The notes under the pieces are model-generated. The model ran no database searches. It saw only the letters and a program-made list of their open reading frames with translations, and had not been told where the DNA came from. A stretch of 64,000 nucleotides of DNA from Pseudomonas leptonychotis (GTDB taxonomy: Bacteria; Pseudomonadota; Gammaproteobacteria; Pseudomonadales; Pseudomonadaceae), in the NCBI RefSeq assembly GCF_004920405.1, contig NZ_RFLV01000003.1:310001-374000 (forward strand), given 5' to 3'. The translations under genes were made by a program, and so were the position numbers. How positions within the stretch are numbered: the stretch's first letter is position 1; every line of letters starts with the position of its first letter. Shown piece after piece: positions 38,961 through 48,275 of this stretch.

Positions 38961-40846
38961 GGCTTAACGACCTCAGCCGCCACAGGCGGAGCATATTCGG
39001 CTTTCAACTGACCCTTTTCATCGAGCAGCCAGGCATCGATAACTTGTTTAACCACCGGCGCGGCAACCCCGGAACCGGACTCACCGTTTTCCACCATCAC
39101 CGACACGGCAATCTGCGGGTTGTCCGCTGGGGCAAACGCGACGAACAGCGCATGGTCACGATGGCGCTCGGCCACCTTGCTGCGGTCATATTTTTCGCCT
39201 TGCTTGATCGCCACCACCTGCGCGGTGCCGCTCTTGCCGGCAATCCGATAAAGCGCAGCGTCGCCGACCTTGCGCGCGGTGCCGCGAGGGCCGTGCATCA
39301 CCTGCTCCATGCCATGCCGCCCGTTATCCCAAAACTTCGGGTCACGCAGCACGAGATCCGGCAGTGGGTTCGGGTCCTGGGGAATTCGCCCCTGGATGGT
39401 TCTAGCCAAATGCGGACGAATCCACTTGCCGCGCGTAGCCATCAGCACGGTGGCCTGGGCCAGCTGCAGCGGCGTGGTTTGCATATAACCCTGGCCGATA
39501 CCGAGGATCAGGGTTTCCCCCGGATACCAGGCCTGACGGTAACGCGCACGCTTCCATTCGCGCGACGGCATCAAACCAGAGGTTTCTTCGAACATGTCCA
39601 ATGACACGCGCTGACCCAAGCCAAAGCGGCTCATGTAGTCATGCATGCGGTCGATGCCCATTTTGTGCGCCAGCGAGTAGAAGTAGGTGTCGTTGGAGCG
39701 CGAGATGGCCAAGTCCATATCCACCCAGCCGTCGCCTGTACGGTTCCAGTTGCGGTATTTATGACTGTGATTGGGCAGCTGATAGAAGCCAGGATCGAAC
39801 ACCCGGGTTTGCGGGGTAACGACCCCAGCATCCAGCCCAGCCACGGCCATCATCGGTTTGATGGTTGAGCCCGGTGGGTAGAGCCCGCGCAGTACTCGGT
39901 TGTACAGCGGCCGATCAATCGAATCACGCAGATCGGCATAGGCTTTAAAACCGATACCGGTCACGAAAGGGTTGGGATCAAAACTGGGCTGACTGACCAT
40001 CGCCAACACCTCGCCGGTTTGCGGCTGAATCGCCACAATCGCCCCACGCCGCCCCGCCAGGGCGATTTCAGCGGCTCTCTGCAGATTCACATCGAGACTC
40101 AGGACAATATCCTTGCCAGGCGTCGGGTCGGTGCGTTTGAGCACGCGCAGCACGCGGCCCCGGGCGTTGGTTTCGACCTCTTCGTAGCCCACCTCGCCGT
40201 GCAGGTCATCCTCATAGAAACGCTCGATACCGGTCTTGCCGATATGGTGCGTGCCGCTGTAGGACACCGGATCAAGGGTCTTCAACTCTTTCTCGTTGAT
40301 GCGCCCGACATAACCCACCGAGTGGGCAAAGTGCTCACCCAACGGGTAATGCCGCACCAGCTGCGCGGAGACTTCCACCCCGGGCAAACGGAACTGGTTA
40401 ATCGCCACGCGGGCGATTTGCTCCTCAGACAGCTCGAACAGCACCGGCACCGGCTCGAACGGCCGACGCCCCTGACGCACGCGCCGCTCGAACAAGGCGC
40501 GTTCATCCGGGCCCAGCTCCAGCACTTCGACGATCACGTCGAGCACCTGCGGCCAGTCGCCGGCACGCTCACGGGTCAGGGTCAGGCTAAAACTGGGGCG
40601 GTTGTCGGCAATGATCACGCCATTGCGGTCATAGATCAGCCCGCGGTTTGGCGGAATCGGCTGTACATGGATGCGGTTATTTTCCGCCAGCGTGGTGTGG
40701 TGCTCGAACTGCACCACCTGCAAGTAATACAGACGCGCAACCAGCACCGAGGTCAACAGCAACACCAGCACAGCACCCACCAACGCCCGCTTGCGGATCA
40801 GGCGGCCGTCTTTCTCGTGGTCTTTAAGGCGGATAGGTTGCGGCAT
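38957..40846 (-). CDS. mrdA: Penicillin-binding protein 2 (elongation transpeptidase)
   Basis: This 629-residue class B PBP has an N-terminal membrane anchor (about 21-43), a dimerisation domain (PNRGLIYDRNG, at about 66) and a transpeptidase domain. Active-site motifs are STIK (Ser327, in PPGSTIKPM), SRSNDTYF (SxN) and KSGTAQVV. It cross-links lateral wall with RodA. The gene is 27 bases after rlmH on the same strand and overlaps rodA by four bases. Confidence 0.96.
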   Translation of the reverse strand: MPQPIRLKDHEKDGRLIRKRALVGAVLVLLLTSVLVARLYYLQVVQFEHHTTLAENNRIHVQPIPPNRGLIYDRNGVIIADNRPSFSLTLTRERAGDWPQVLDVIVEVLELGPDERALFERRVRQGRRPFEPVPVLFELSEEQIARVAINQFRLPGVEVSAQLVRHYPLGEHFAHSVGYVGRINEKELKTLDPVSYSGTHHIGKTGIERFYEDDLHGEVGYEEVETNARGRVLRVLKRTDPTPGKDIVLSLDVNLQRAAEIALAGRRGAIVAIQPQTGEVLAMVSQPSFDPNPFVTGIGFKAYADLRDSIDRPLYNRVLRGLYPPGSTIKPMMAVAGLDAGVVTPQTRVFDPGFYQLPNHSHKYRNWNRTGDGWVDMDLAISRSNDTYFYSLAHKMGIDRMHDYMSRFGLGQRVSLDMFEETSGLMPSREWKRARYRQAWYPGETLILGIGQGYMQTTPLQLAQATVLMATRGKWIRPHLARTIQGRIPQDPNPLPDLVLRDPKFWDNGRHGMEQVMHGPRGTARKVGDAALYRIAGKSGTAQVVAIKQGEKYDRSKVAERHRDHALFVAFAPADNPQIAVSVMVENGESGSGVAAPVVKQVIDAWLLDEKGQLKAEYAPPVAAEVVKP

Positions 40847-40873
40847 CGGTGGCTGCTGGTTACTTATGAAAAA

Positions 40874-41341
40874 TCATTTGTGGTAAGGATGGCCGGACAA
40901 CACGGTCCAGGCACGGTACATCTGCTCGCCAATCAGAATACGCACCAAGGGGTGCGGCAGCGTCAACGGCGACAACGACCAGCGCTGTTCACTGCGCGCC
41001 TGCACCTCAGGCGCCAGCCCTTCCGGGCCACCCACCATAAGGTTGACGGTGCGCGCATCCAAACGCCATTTATCCAACTCAACCGCCAATTGCTCGGTGC
41101 TCCAAGGCCGCCCTTCGACTTCCAGGGTGACAATGCGTTCCCCCGGCGCGACTTTGGCCAGCATGGCCTCGCCTTCCTGGCGAATCATCCGCGTTACGTC
41201 GGCATTCTTGCCGCGGGTGGTCAGTGGGATTTCCACCAGTTCCAGGGACAGCTCACTGGGCATGCGCTTGGCATATTCCTGCCAACCATCCTCCACCCAG
41301 CGCGGCATCCGCGAACCCACGGCGATCAGCTTGATACGCAC
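40874..41341 (-). CDS. rlmH: 23S rRNA pseudouridine-1915 N3-methyltransferase
   Basis: This 155-residue SPOUT methyltransferase has the knotted SAM site in [13 protein letters not shown] and the C-terminal [24 protein letters not shown]. It starts [16 protein letters not shown] as usual. It modifies helix 69 of assembled ribosomes. It lies 12 bases after rsfS, the order conserved in most proteobacteria. Confidence 0.96.
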   Translation of the reverse strand: MRIKLIAVGSRMPRWVEDGWQEYAKRMPSELSLELVEIPLTTRGKNADVTRMIRQEGEAMLAKVAPGERIVTLEVEGRPWSTEQLAVELDKWRLDARTVNLMVGGPEGLAPEVQARSEQRWSLSPLTLPHPLVRILIGEQMYRAWTVLSGHPYHK

Positions 41342-41353
41342 AGAAGCGCGCCC

Positions 41354-41743
41354 TTACTGCTGATCAGCGTCAGGCTCAGCACTGAACTGTGCACGGCTCT
41401 GCTCAGCGCCCTGCCAAAGACGCTCAAGGTCATAGAACTGGCGAGCGGTCGGCAGCATCACGTGAACCACGATGTCACCAAGGTCGAGCAATGCCCACTC
41501 GCCGGTGTCCATGCCTTCAGTACCGATAGGGCGCACGCCCTGCTCCTTGACCTTCTCCAATACGTTGTCGACCAGCGACTTAACGTGACGACTGGAGGTG
41601 CCACTGGCGATCAGCATGAAGTCAGTGATGCTGGTCTTGCCGCGCACATCGATGGTGGTGATGTCCTGCGCCTTGATTTCTTCCAGAGCGGTGATGGCCA
41701 GCTTGACCAGGTCTTCGCTCTGCATTTTTTTTGCGTTTGTCAT
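41354..41743 (-). CDS. rsfS: Ribosomal silencing factor RsfS
   Basis: This 129-residue RsfS/Iojap protein has [20 protein letters not shown] and [17 protein letters not shown]. It binds uL14 on the 50S subunit and blocks joining when nutrients fall. Starts at 41797 and 41725 are also in frame. The first lies inside nadD; 41743 or 41725 give family-like N-termini. The C-terminal acidic tail (about 110-129) is longer than the core needs. Confidence 0.94.
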   Translation of the reverse strand: MTNAKKMQSEDLVKLAITALEEIKAQDITTIDVRGKTSITDFMLIASGTSSRHVKSLVDNVLEKVKEQGVRPIGTEGMDTGEWALLDLGDIVVHVMLPTARQFYDLERLWQGAEQSRAQFSAEPDADQQ

Positions 41744-41765
41744 AAGTAACTCGTTTGCCTCGTGT

Positions 41766-42425
41766 TCAATTCGCGCCACGGTACAGTCCGTGTGCATGGA
41801 TATAGGCCAGTACCGCGTCAGGCACTAGAAAACGTGCCGACTTTCCGCGCGCCAGTAACGAGCGGATCTGGGTGGCAGACACCGCCAGGGGGGTCTGCCA
41901 GATAAAAGCAATTTGACCATTAGGCCCGTTGAAGGCCGAAGGGTCGTTCACACTGCGAGCTGCGAGCAGGTTACGCAGCGCCTCCGGCGCCTCACTGTCA
42001 GCATCCGGACGCTGCAACACCAGAATATGGCAATGCAGTAATAACTCTTCCCAACGCTGCCAGCTTGGCAGGCCGCAAAACGCGTCCCAGCCGAGCAGCA
42101 GCACCAACTGATCATCAGCGGCCAACTCAGCGCGCAGCGACTCCAGGGTGTCGATGCTGTAGGACGGTTTATCGCGCAGCAACTCGCGATCATCCACCTG
42201 CAAAACATCCGCACCTGCCACCGCCAGCCGAACCATCGCCAGACGGTCCACAGCACTGGTTTGCGGCGCAGTGCGGTGCGGCGGCCGCGCGCTGGGAATC
42301 AGCCGTAACTCGTCCAAACGCAGCGACTCCGCCACTTCCACGGCGCTGCGCAAATGACCAATGTGCACCGGGTCAAAGGTGCCTCCGAGCAGGCCAATGC
42401 GTCGGGCGCCGCTGCGCTTGGCCAT
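41766..42425 (-). CDS. nadD: Nicotinate-mononucleotide adenylyltransferase
   Basis: This 219-residue enzyme makes nicotinate adenine dinucleotide from NaMN and ATP. The N-terminal nucleotidyl-transferase motif [15 protein letters not shown] (HxGH) and the late [20 protein letters not shown] (SxTxxR) are intact. It overlaps the proA stop by one base and precedes rsfS by 22. Confidence 0.96.
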   Translation of the reverse strand: MAKRSGARRIGLLGGTFDPVHIGHLRSAVEVAESLRLDELRLIPSARPPHRTAPQTSAVDRLAMVRLAVAGADVLQVDDRELLRDKPSYSIDTLESLRAELAADDQLVLLLGWDAFCGLPSWQRWEELLLHCHILVLQRPDADSEAPEALRNLLAARSVNDPSAFNGPNGQIAFIWQTPLAVSATQIRSLLARGKSARFLVPDAVLAYIHAHGLYRGAN

Positions 42426-43690
42426 CAGGTGCGGATATGCCCGTCGCCGAACACCACATACTTTTCACTGGTCAAGCCATCCAGACCGACCGGACCACGG
42501 GCGTGCAGCTTATCCGTGGAAATACCGATCTCCGCACCCAAGCCATATTCAAAACCATCGGCAAAGCGGGTCGATGCATTGACCATCACCGAGGCAGAGT
42601 CCACTTCGGTAAGGAAACGCCGCGCATCACTGAAGTTCTCGGTAATGATCGAATCGGTGTGCTGCGAACCGTAATGGTTGATGTGCTCAATGGCCACGTC
42701 CAACGATTCGACGATGCGAATTGCCAGAATCGGTGCATTGTATTCGGCGAACCAATCGTCCTCGCTTGCCTCCAGCACATCACCACCAAGCAGTGCCCGA
42801 GTTGCCGCGTCACCGCGCAGCTCAACGCCTTTGTCGCGGTAGATCGCAGCCAACGGCGGCAACACCTTGGCCGCCACAGCGGCGTGCACCAGCAAGGTTT
42901 CCATGGCATTGCACGGCGAATAACGATGCGTCTTGGAGTTATCCGCGACACGAATAGCCTTATCGAGGTCGGCGGCGCTGTCGATGTAGACATGGCACAC
43001 GCCATCCAGGTGCTTGATCACCGGCACCTTGGCATCGCGACTGATGCGCTCGATCAAGCCCTTGCCGCCACGCGGCACAATCACGTCAACAAATTCTGGC
43101 ATGGTGATCAGCGCGCCCACCGCCGCGCGATCCGTGGTTTCCACCACTTGCACGGCGCTGGCAGGCAAACCGGCTTCGGCCAAGCCGAGCTGAATGCAGC
43201 GCGCAATCGCCTGATTGGAATGAATCGCCTCGGAGCCGCCGCGCAAAATGGTGGCGTTACCGGACTTCAGGCACAGGCTCGCGGCGTCGATGGTCACGTT
43301 CGGCCGCGACTCATAGATGATGCCAATCACGCCCAGCGGCACGCGCATCTTGCCGACCTGAATCCCGGACGGCAGAAAGCGCATATCGCGGATCTCGCCA
43401 ATCGGGTCCGGCAGGGTCGCGACCTGACGCAGGCCCTCGATCATCGAATCAATCACCGCCGGGGTCAGCGCCAGACGATCAACCATCGCCGGCTCTAGAC
43501 CATTGGCGCGCGCGGCAGCCAGGTCCAGCTCATTGGCAGCGGTCAAATCGCTGCGGGCCGCATCCAGCGCGGCGGCGGCGGCCTGCAACGCGCTGTTCTT
43601 CTGCCCTGTACTGGCGCGCGCGAGCACACGCGAAGCGCTACGGGCGGCCTGTCCCAGGCGGGTCATATAGTCGAGCACGGACTCAGTCAT
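42425..43690 (-). CDS. proA: Gamma-glutamyl phosphate reductase
   Basis: This 421-residue aldehyde-dehydrogenase-fold enzyme makes glutamate semialdehyde in proline synthesis. Visible motifs are [26 protein letters not shown] and the catalytic Cys in [16 protein letters not shown] 43690 gives the normal N-terminus; a longer frame from 43813 has an unconserved Arg-rich start. It leads the minus-strand block. Upstream is a 264-base divergent region with an inverted repeat at 43877-43907. Confidence 0.95.
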   Translation of the reverse strand: MTESVLDYMTRLGQAARSASRVLARASTGQKNSALQAAAAALDAARSDLTAANELDLAAARANGLEPAMVDRLALTPAVIDSMIEGLRQVATLPDPIGEIRDMRFLPSGIQVGKMRVPLGVIGIIYESRPNVTIDAASLCLKSGNATILRGGSEAIHSNQAIARCIQLGLAEAGLPASAVQVVETTDRAAVGALITMPEFVDVIVPRGGKGLIERISRDAKVPVIKHLDGVCHVYIDSAADLDKAIRVADNSKTHRYSPCNAMETLLVHAAVAAKVLPPLAAIYRDKGVELRGDAATRALLGGDVLEASEDDWFAEYNAPILAIRIVESLDVAIEHINHYGSQHTDSIITENFSDARRFLTEVDSASVMVNASTRFADGFEYGLGAEIGISTDKLHARGPVGLDGLTSEKYVVFGDGHIRT

Positions 43691-43876
43691 GGTCTTGGTG
43701 GGTCTGGCGGTTGAAAAAAGTCGCTGAGTATAACGGCCGCGCTGCTTCACGCCCAGCACTGCGCGGCGGACGGTAGCCAACGCACGCACTAGCACCGACG
43801 GTAACGTCCTCATGCAATGCCCCGCCAGACACAGCTACACGGGGTGACACCCACAACACGATGCCGGCCGAAGGTT

Positions 43877-43907
43877 AGGTAAACAAACCTTTAACGAGTG
43901 TTTACCT
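43877..43907. promoter_or_regulatory. Inverted repeat in the proA / PilZ-hydrolase divergent region
   Basis: AGGTAAACA (43877-43885) and TGTTTACCT (43899-43907) form a 9-bp inverted repeat. A second, nested repeat (AAGGTT 43871-43876 and AACCTT 43886-43891) shares its left side. It lies 47 bases before the hydrolase ATG, where an operator is plausible. No regulator can be named. Confidence 0.35.
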
Positions 43908-43954
43908 TGCCCATAAAAGAAAAACAGGCGGCCGAGTGCCAAGGCGGGACAAGC

Positions 43955-45184
43955 ATGCACTACCGCACCGACTACAGCCCCGCGCACCTGAGCGAAGCCC
44001 CACAGGTGCTGCACCTCGGCGAACTGCGCCTGCATTACCAGGCTTATGCCCATCGCAGCCATGACCCACGTCCGCCGGTGCTGCTGCTGGGCGGCGCGTT
44101 CCAGAGCTTTCGCTCGTTTGCCAGCGAAGTCAGCGAGCTGCTTGAGCACCACCCCGTGATTCTGCTCGATTTGCCAAGCCAGGGCGGCAACCTGCAGCTG
44201 GCGCCACAGCTGAGCCTGGAGCAACTGGCTGACCTGATTGCCGTGTTCGCCGATGAACTGCAACTGCCCGCCCTGATGCCGATAGGTCTCTCATATGGCT
44301 CGGCTCTGGCCGCGTTGTTTGCCGCACGCCACCCGACACGGTGCGCCCGCGTGTTGCTGGCGGGCATTACCGCGTTCGGACGCCCCGGTGCGCGCCTGCT
44401 CTTACAAGAAGGCTTGGCCTTATTGGCCGAAGGCCGCACCGAAGCTTTTGCCCATGGCGCACTGACCGGCTTGCTCAACCCTTTACGCCTGCAGCAAACC
44501 GGCGTGGCACCGGTGTTTCGCAAAGCCCTGCTGCGGCAGATCCAACGCTTATCCGCAGCCGATATCGAACGCTACCGGCAGAACAGCCAGCGTCTTCTGG
44601 ATTTTCCAGGGTTTGCCACGCACCCCAGCTGTCCGACCTTGGTGCTGGCCGGTGAATATGACCACTTCACCCAGCCCTGGGAGCACGCGCACTTTGCCGC
44701 GGCCTGCACTGACGCCAGCTGCGCCTTGATCCACAATGCCGATCACCTGGCACAATTCGAGCAGCGCGAGGCCTGCACCAACCTGTATCGCCCGTTTTTG
44801 CGCGGCGAAGCCCTGCCCAGCCGCAGCCCAGGCAGCAGCCTGCTGGCCAAACAGCAACTGCTGCAGCTGGACAAACGCCACGAGCCGCGCCTGCCGCCCA
44901 GCCAACGCCAGGCCCGCCTGCAACATGCTGATGGCGGCGAGTGGTCGGTAGATATCAGCGAGCTGGGCTTCTTCGGCGGGCTGCTGCACGCCGACCTGCC
45001 GCAAACGACCGACCTGCGCGGCTGGCAGTTGCTGTGCAAGGACTTGCCCGCTCAGCCGCTGCTGGCGCTGCGTCAGAATGAAAATGGCCTGGCCTTCGTT
45101 TTCCCACACAGCGATCAGCAGGCCAGCCAGGCGTTGGCGACGCAGTTCCAGTCACAGCCGCTACCGACCGCAGCCTGCGCCTAG
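43955..45184 (+). CDS. RhlA-like alpha/beta hydrolase fused to a PilZ c-di-GMP domain
   Basis: This 409-residue protein has an N-terminal alpha/beta hydrolase (about 20-285) with nucleophile Ser113 in GLSYGS, Asp236 in GEYDHFT and His264 in NADHLAQFE. This triad pattern is much like RhlA, which makes hydroxyacyl-hydroxyacids for rhamnolipid. Residues about 305-395 look like PilZ, with RHEPR (308-312) and DISELG (333-338) matching RxxxR and D/NxSxxG. A c-di-GMP-controlled acyl or ester enzyme is my inference. ATG 43955 is preceded by GGCGGGA; a GTG at 43898 is in frame but less likely. No rhl genes are adjacent. Confidence 0.8.
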   Translation: MHYRTDYSPAHLSEAPQVLHLGELRLHYQAYAHRSHDPRPPVLLLGGAFQSFRSFASEVSELLEHHPVILLDLPSQGGNLQLAPQLSLEQLADLIAVFADELQLPALMPIGLSYGSALAALFAARHPTRCARVLLAGITAFGRPGARLLLQEGLALLAEGRTEAFAHGALTGLLNPLRLQQTGVAPVFRKALLRQIQRLSAADIERYRQNSQRLLDFPGFATHPSCPTLVLAGEYDHFTQPWEHAHFAAACTDASCALIHNADHLAQFEQREACTNLYRPFLRGEALPSRSPGSSLLAKQQLLQLDKRHEPRLPPSQRQARLQHADGGEWSVDISELGFFGGLLHADLPQTTDLRGWQLLCKDLPAQPLLALRQNENGLAFVFPHSDQQASQALATQFQSQPLPTAACA

Positions 45185-45234
45185 GGTGGGTTAGCGGCAA
45201 ACCGTTACATCTTGCCTACGCCGCGTAACCCACC
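45185..45234. repeat. Dispersed-type intergenic inverted repeat (GGTGGGTTA...TAACCCACC)
   Basis: GGTGGGTTA-GCGG (45185-45197) and CCGC-g-TAACCCACC (45221-45234) form a hairpin directly after the hydrolase stop. The pattern is that of short dispersed GTGGGTTA/TAACCCAC repeats I recall from Pseudomonas and related chromosomes. It may also act as a 3'-end stem for both converging genes. Confidence 0.6.
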
Positions 45235-45271
45235 GAACCTCAACCCCGGCTACACGCCCTGGCGCGGTCGC

Positions 45272-46126
45272 TTACACCCGCGCCTCAATTACCCGCACCA
45301 GCCCTGCGCTGCGCGATGGCGCCAGGCCAAGCGCCTGGCTTGTACGGCTCGGATCAAACACCACAACCTGGCTAAAGCCACACTTCTCAAAGCCCTGCAC
45401 AATCGCCGGGTCATTGCGGTAGTGCAGCGGGTAGTTGCCGCGGGTCAGCCGGCCAATCAGCCCGACACCCCAGCGCAACTGACGGTAACGTGGATGCTCG
45501 CGCAGGTCGGGGTACAGCTCGGTGAGGTAAGTGGCCTGGGGGAACGCACGCAACTGTTCGGCCAGACGCGTCCAGAACGACTCGACCAGCGCCAGCTCGA
45601 AGTAATTCACCAGCCCTTCGGTAATCACCACCACCGGCTTGCTCTGATCCAGTTCGGCGAACAGCGCCGCCAAACAGTTCGCTCCTTCTTCGGCGAGAAT
45701 ATCTACCGCACGTACCTGATGCTGGCTGCCCAGCCAGCCTTCTGCATTCAGCAGCAGGCGCTTGCGCGCCGCCATCACCGGCAGATCCGCCTCGATATAA
45801 CGCAGCTGCGGGTAACGCAGACTAAAGCGCCGACCGCGTGGCGATAGGCCGCAAGCAATCTCCACCACCTGACACACCCCGCCCTGCTCAATTGCCGCAG
45901 TCAGCTGGGCATCGATCTGCAAATGCCGCTGCAGCAGCAACTGCTCGATATCCAGGTCAAAGGCCATCCGCGCGCCCCAGGTAATCGGGCTGAGCAAACC
46001 ATGCACAAAACGCCCAAACCGGGTGACAAAGGCCGTGTCCGCCAACTGATGGCGGTACCAGACATACCCGGTGTAGTGGGCGCTGGGGCTGATATGGGCG
46101 CTGCTGACGCGGGCACGTTCAGGCAT
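45272..46126 (-). CDS. SAM-dependent methyltransferase, leucine-carboxyl-methyltransferase-like
   Basis: This 284-residue protein has SAM motif I as VVEIACGLSPRGRRF and an acidic motif II (YIEADLPVMAARK). VVVITEGLVNYFEL at about 160 is diagnostic of the LCMT/PPM1-like group. The bacterial members have diverse or unknown small-molecule or protein substrates, so the target is not known. It converges on the PilZ hydrolase gene and diverges from mpg across a 119-base gap with a hairpin. Confidence 0.75.
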   Translation of the reverse strand: MPERARVSSAHISPSAHYTGYVWYRHQLADTAFVTRFGRFVHGLLSPITWGARMAFDLDIEQLLLQRHLQIDAQLTAAIEQGGVCQVVEIACGLSPRGRRFSLRYPQLRYIEADLPVMAARKRLLLNAEGWLGSQHQVRAVDILAEEGANCLAALFAELDQSKPVVVITEGLVNYFELALVESFWTRLAEQLRAFPQATYLTELYPDLREHPRYRQLRWGVGLIGRLTRGNYPLHYRNDPAIVQGFEKCGFSQVVVFDPSRTSQALGLAPSRSAGLVRVIEARV

Positions 46127-46158
46127 GATTCAGGCTCTTATTGTTATTCTAGAGGCTA

Positions 46159-46203
46159 TTAGCGCTTCATTCGTGAGCCGCGTAGCCGCGAACACAGCGC
46201 TAA
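46159..46203. repeat. Symmetric hairpin between methyltransferase and mpg (REP-like)
   Basis: TTAGCGCT (46159-46166) and AGCGCTAA (46196-46203), with inner TTCG/CGAA (46170-46173, 46189-46192), share one axis near 46181. The core GCCGCGTAGCCGCG is GC-rich. It fits a REP-like element or a divergent operator. Confidence 0.4.
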
Positions 46204-46245
46204 CAGACCCGCAGCCTATGCCCTGCCGAGTGACCGTGACATCGC

Positions 46246-46962
46246 ATGCTAGCCGATCCCATCATTAGTTTGCCCTGGCCCCAGGGCCGCGCATTGCCAG
46301 CCAGCTTCTTCGACCGCGATGCATGCCTGCTCGCCCGCGAGCTGCTAGGCAAGATAATCCGCCATAAACAGGGCGAGCGCTGGCTAAGCGCGCGGATCAT
46401 CGAAACCGAGGCTTACTACCTGAGTGAAAAAGGCAGCCATGCCTCACTGGGTTACACCCATAAACGGCGCGCGTTGTTTATGGATGGCGGGCATATCTAT
46501 ATGTACTACGCCCGCGGTGGTGACTCGCTGAACTTCAGCGCCAAGGGCCCGGGGAATGCGGTGCTGATTAAATCCGCCTTTCCCTGGCAAGACAGGCACA
46601 GTGACACGGATGCCTTGGCCCAGATGCAGGCCAACAACCCCGACGCCCAGGGCCGGCCGCGCACAATTCAAACCCTCTGCGCCGGGCAAACGCTGCTGTG
46701 TAAAGCCATGAACTTGAAGGTGCCCGACTGGGATGCGCAACACTTCGATGAACAGCGTTTGTTTGTTGAAGATATCGGCGAGCAGCCACAACAGATCGTG
46801 CAATGCGCGCGCCTGGGCATCCCCCATGGCCGTGACGAACAGCTGCCTTATCGTTTTGTCGACGCGGCCTTCGCGCGCCATTGCACACGCAACCCGTTGC
46901 GCCGCGGCCAACGCGCCGGTCAGGACTATCATTTACTCAACCCCACGGATGACCATCAATGA
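46246..46962 (+). CDS. mpg: DNA-3-methyladenine glycosylase (AAG/Mpg family)
   Basis: This 238-residue base-excision enzyme removes alkylated purines. AAG-family features are LARELLGKIIRH, IIETEAYYL (catalytic Glu in the ETEAY motif), SHASLGYTHKRRALFMDGGHIYMYYARGG split across the centre, and GPGNAVLIK. The length is normal. The last four bases overlap the next start (ATGA), so the DedA-PAP2 gene is co-translated. Confidence 0.93.
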   Translation: MLADPIISLPWPQGRALPASFFDRDACLLARELLGKIIRHKQGERWLSARIIETEAYYLSEKGSHASLGYTHKRRALFMDGGHIYMYYARGGDSLNFSAKGPGNAVLIKSAFPWQDRHSDTDALAQMQANNPDAQGRPRTIQTLCAGQTLLCKAMNLKVPDWDAQHFDEQRLFVEDIGEQPQQIVQCARLGIPHGRDEQLPYRFVDAAFARHCTRNPLRRGQRAGQDYHLLNPTDDHQ

Positions 46963-48275
46963 GCCAATGGTTCGACACCCTGACCTCCTGGCTAAGCGCC
47001 AACCCCGAATGGCTGGGCCTGGCTATTTTCTTACTGGCCTGCACTGAATGCCTGGCGATTGTCGGCATTCTGGTACCCGGCACCGTGCTGCTGTTTGCGG
47101 TTGCGGCTCTGGCAGGCAGCGGGGCGCTGGGCCTGGGGGAAACCTTGCTGCTGGCGTTTTTCGGTGGACTACTGGGCGATTGTCTGTCCTACGCCCTTGG
47201 GCGCTACTTCCATCAAGACATTGCTCGCCTGCCCGTGCTGCGCAACCACCCTCAATGGCTGAACAGCGCCCACGGCTACTTTGTTCGCTACGGTGTTGCC
47301 AGCCTACTGATCGGCCGCTTTATCGGCCCGCTGCGGCCCATGTTGCCGATGGTCGCCGGCATGTTTGACATGCCCTTCGGGCGTTTTTTTATCGTCAGCC
47401 TGCTGGCCGGAGTGGGATGGTCAATCGCCTACATGCTGCCCGGTTGGGCTACAGGCGCTGCGTTGCGTCTACCACTGCCAGAGGGCTTCTGGTCGCAGGC
47501 TGGGGCCATAGCAGCCGGTGTCGCACTGGTGGTGGGTATCAGCGTGCAAGGCAGCCTGCGCGGACAACGGCACACCAGCCTGCTGACCGCAGCGGCAAGT
47601 CTGGCTCTGTTGGCGGGGCTGATGTTCAGCTGGCCACACCTGAGCCAGCTCGATCAGGGCCTGCTGACGCTGGTGCAGGAACATCGCAAGCCGGCGCTGG
47701 ACACGCTGATGGTGCTGGTTACCCGTCTCGGCGATATGCACACGCAACTGGCAGCCGCCGTGCTGCTGTGCATGATTCTGCTGGTTACCCGGCAGTGGCG
47801 CACGCTCTGCCTGGCCATTGGCATTCTGCTCGGCACAGCCCTGGCCAACGGCGCATTAAAGGCATTCTTCGCCCGCAGCCGCCCCGATGTGCTGTTGGAA
47901 CCACTGGGCAGTTTCAGCTTCCCCAGCGGTCACAGCTCGGCAGCCTTCGCCTTCTTTCTGCTGCTCGGGGTGCTGGCAGGCCGTGGGCAACCGGCCCGCA
48001 TGCGCCTGACCTGGCTGCTGCTGGCCAGCCTGCCCGCCGCGGCGATTGCTGGTTCGCGGATTTACCTAGGCGTGCATTGGCCCAGTGACATTATTGCCGG
48101 CGCCCTACTGGCCGCCTGTTTCTGCGCCCTGAGCTTAGCCTTGGTGCAATGGCGTGCGCCACTGCCAGCGTTGCCAGGGAAAGTGTGGTGGTTGTTGCTA
48201 CCGGCGATTATCGCGCTGCTCGGCGGCATCACCACCTGGCAGCTGTCCGCCGGATTGCTGCTGTACCGTTACTGA
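46959..48275 (+). CDS. DedA-family / PAP2 phosphatase fusion membrane protein
   Basis: This 438-residue protein has an N-terminal DedA (SNARE-associated) domain (about 1-200) with GVLxPGT-like VGILVPGTVLL and IGRFIGPLRPMLPMVAG. The C-terminal PAP2 domain (about 210-420) keeps all three phosphatase motifs: KAFFARSRP, FPSGHSS and GSRIYLGVHWPSD. DedA members flip undecaprenyl phosphate or other lipids, and PAP2 enzymes dephosphorylate polyprenyl or lipid pyrophosphates. The fusion would couple dephosphorylation and recycling of a lipid carrier (inferred). The stop overlaps the converging LON-domain gene by 7 bases. Confidence 0.88.
   Translation: MSQWFDTLTSWLSANPEWLGLAIFLLACTECLAIVGILVPGTVLLFAVAALAGSGALGLGETLLLAFFGGLLGDCLSYALGRYFHQDIARLPVLRNHPQWLNSAHGYFVRYGVASLLIGRFIGPLRPMLPMVAGMFDMPFGRFFIVSLLAGVGWSIAYMLPGWATGAALRLPLPEGFWSQAGAIAAGVALVVGISVQGSLRGQRHTSLLTAAASLALLAGLMFSWPHLSQLDQGLLTLVQEHRKPALDTLMVLVTRLGDMHTQLAAAVLLCMILLVTRQWRTLCLAIGILLGTALANGALKAFFARSRPDVLLEPLGSFSFPSGHSSAAFAFFLLLGVLAGRGQPARMRLTWLLLASLPAAAIAGSRIYLGVHWPSDIIAGALLAACFCALSLALVQWRAPLPALPGKVWWLLLPAIIALLGGITTWQLSAGLLLYRY

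Noticed and set aside
40019..41749. 576-codon plus-strand open frame opposite mrdA, rlmH and rsfS
   Set aside because: It runs antisense across three well-conserved genes, is His/Gln/Arg-rich with no domain, and is explained by the GC-rich codon bias of the real genes.
42065..43498. 477-codon plus-strand open frame opposite nadD and proA
   Set aside because: Antisense shadow of two clear enzymes; composition is unlike a protein and it has no ribosome-binding site.
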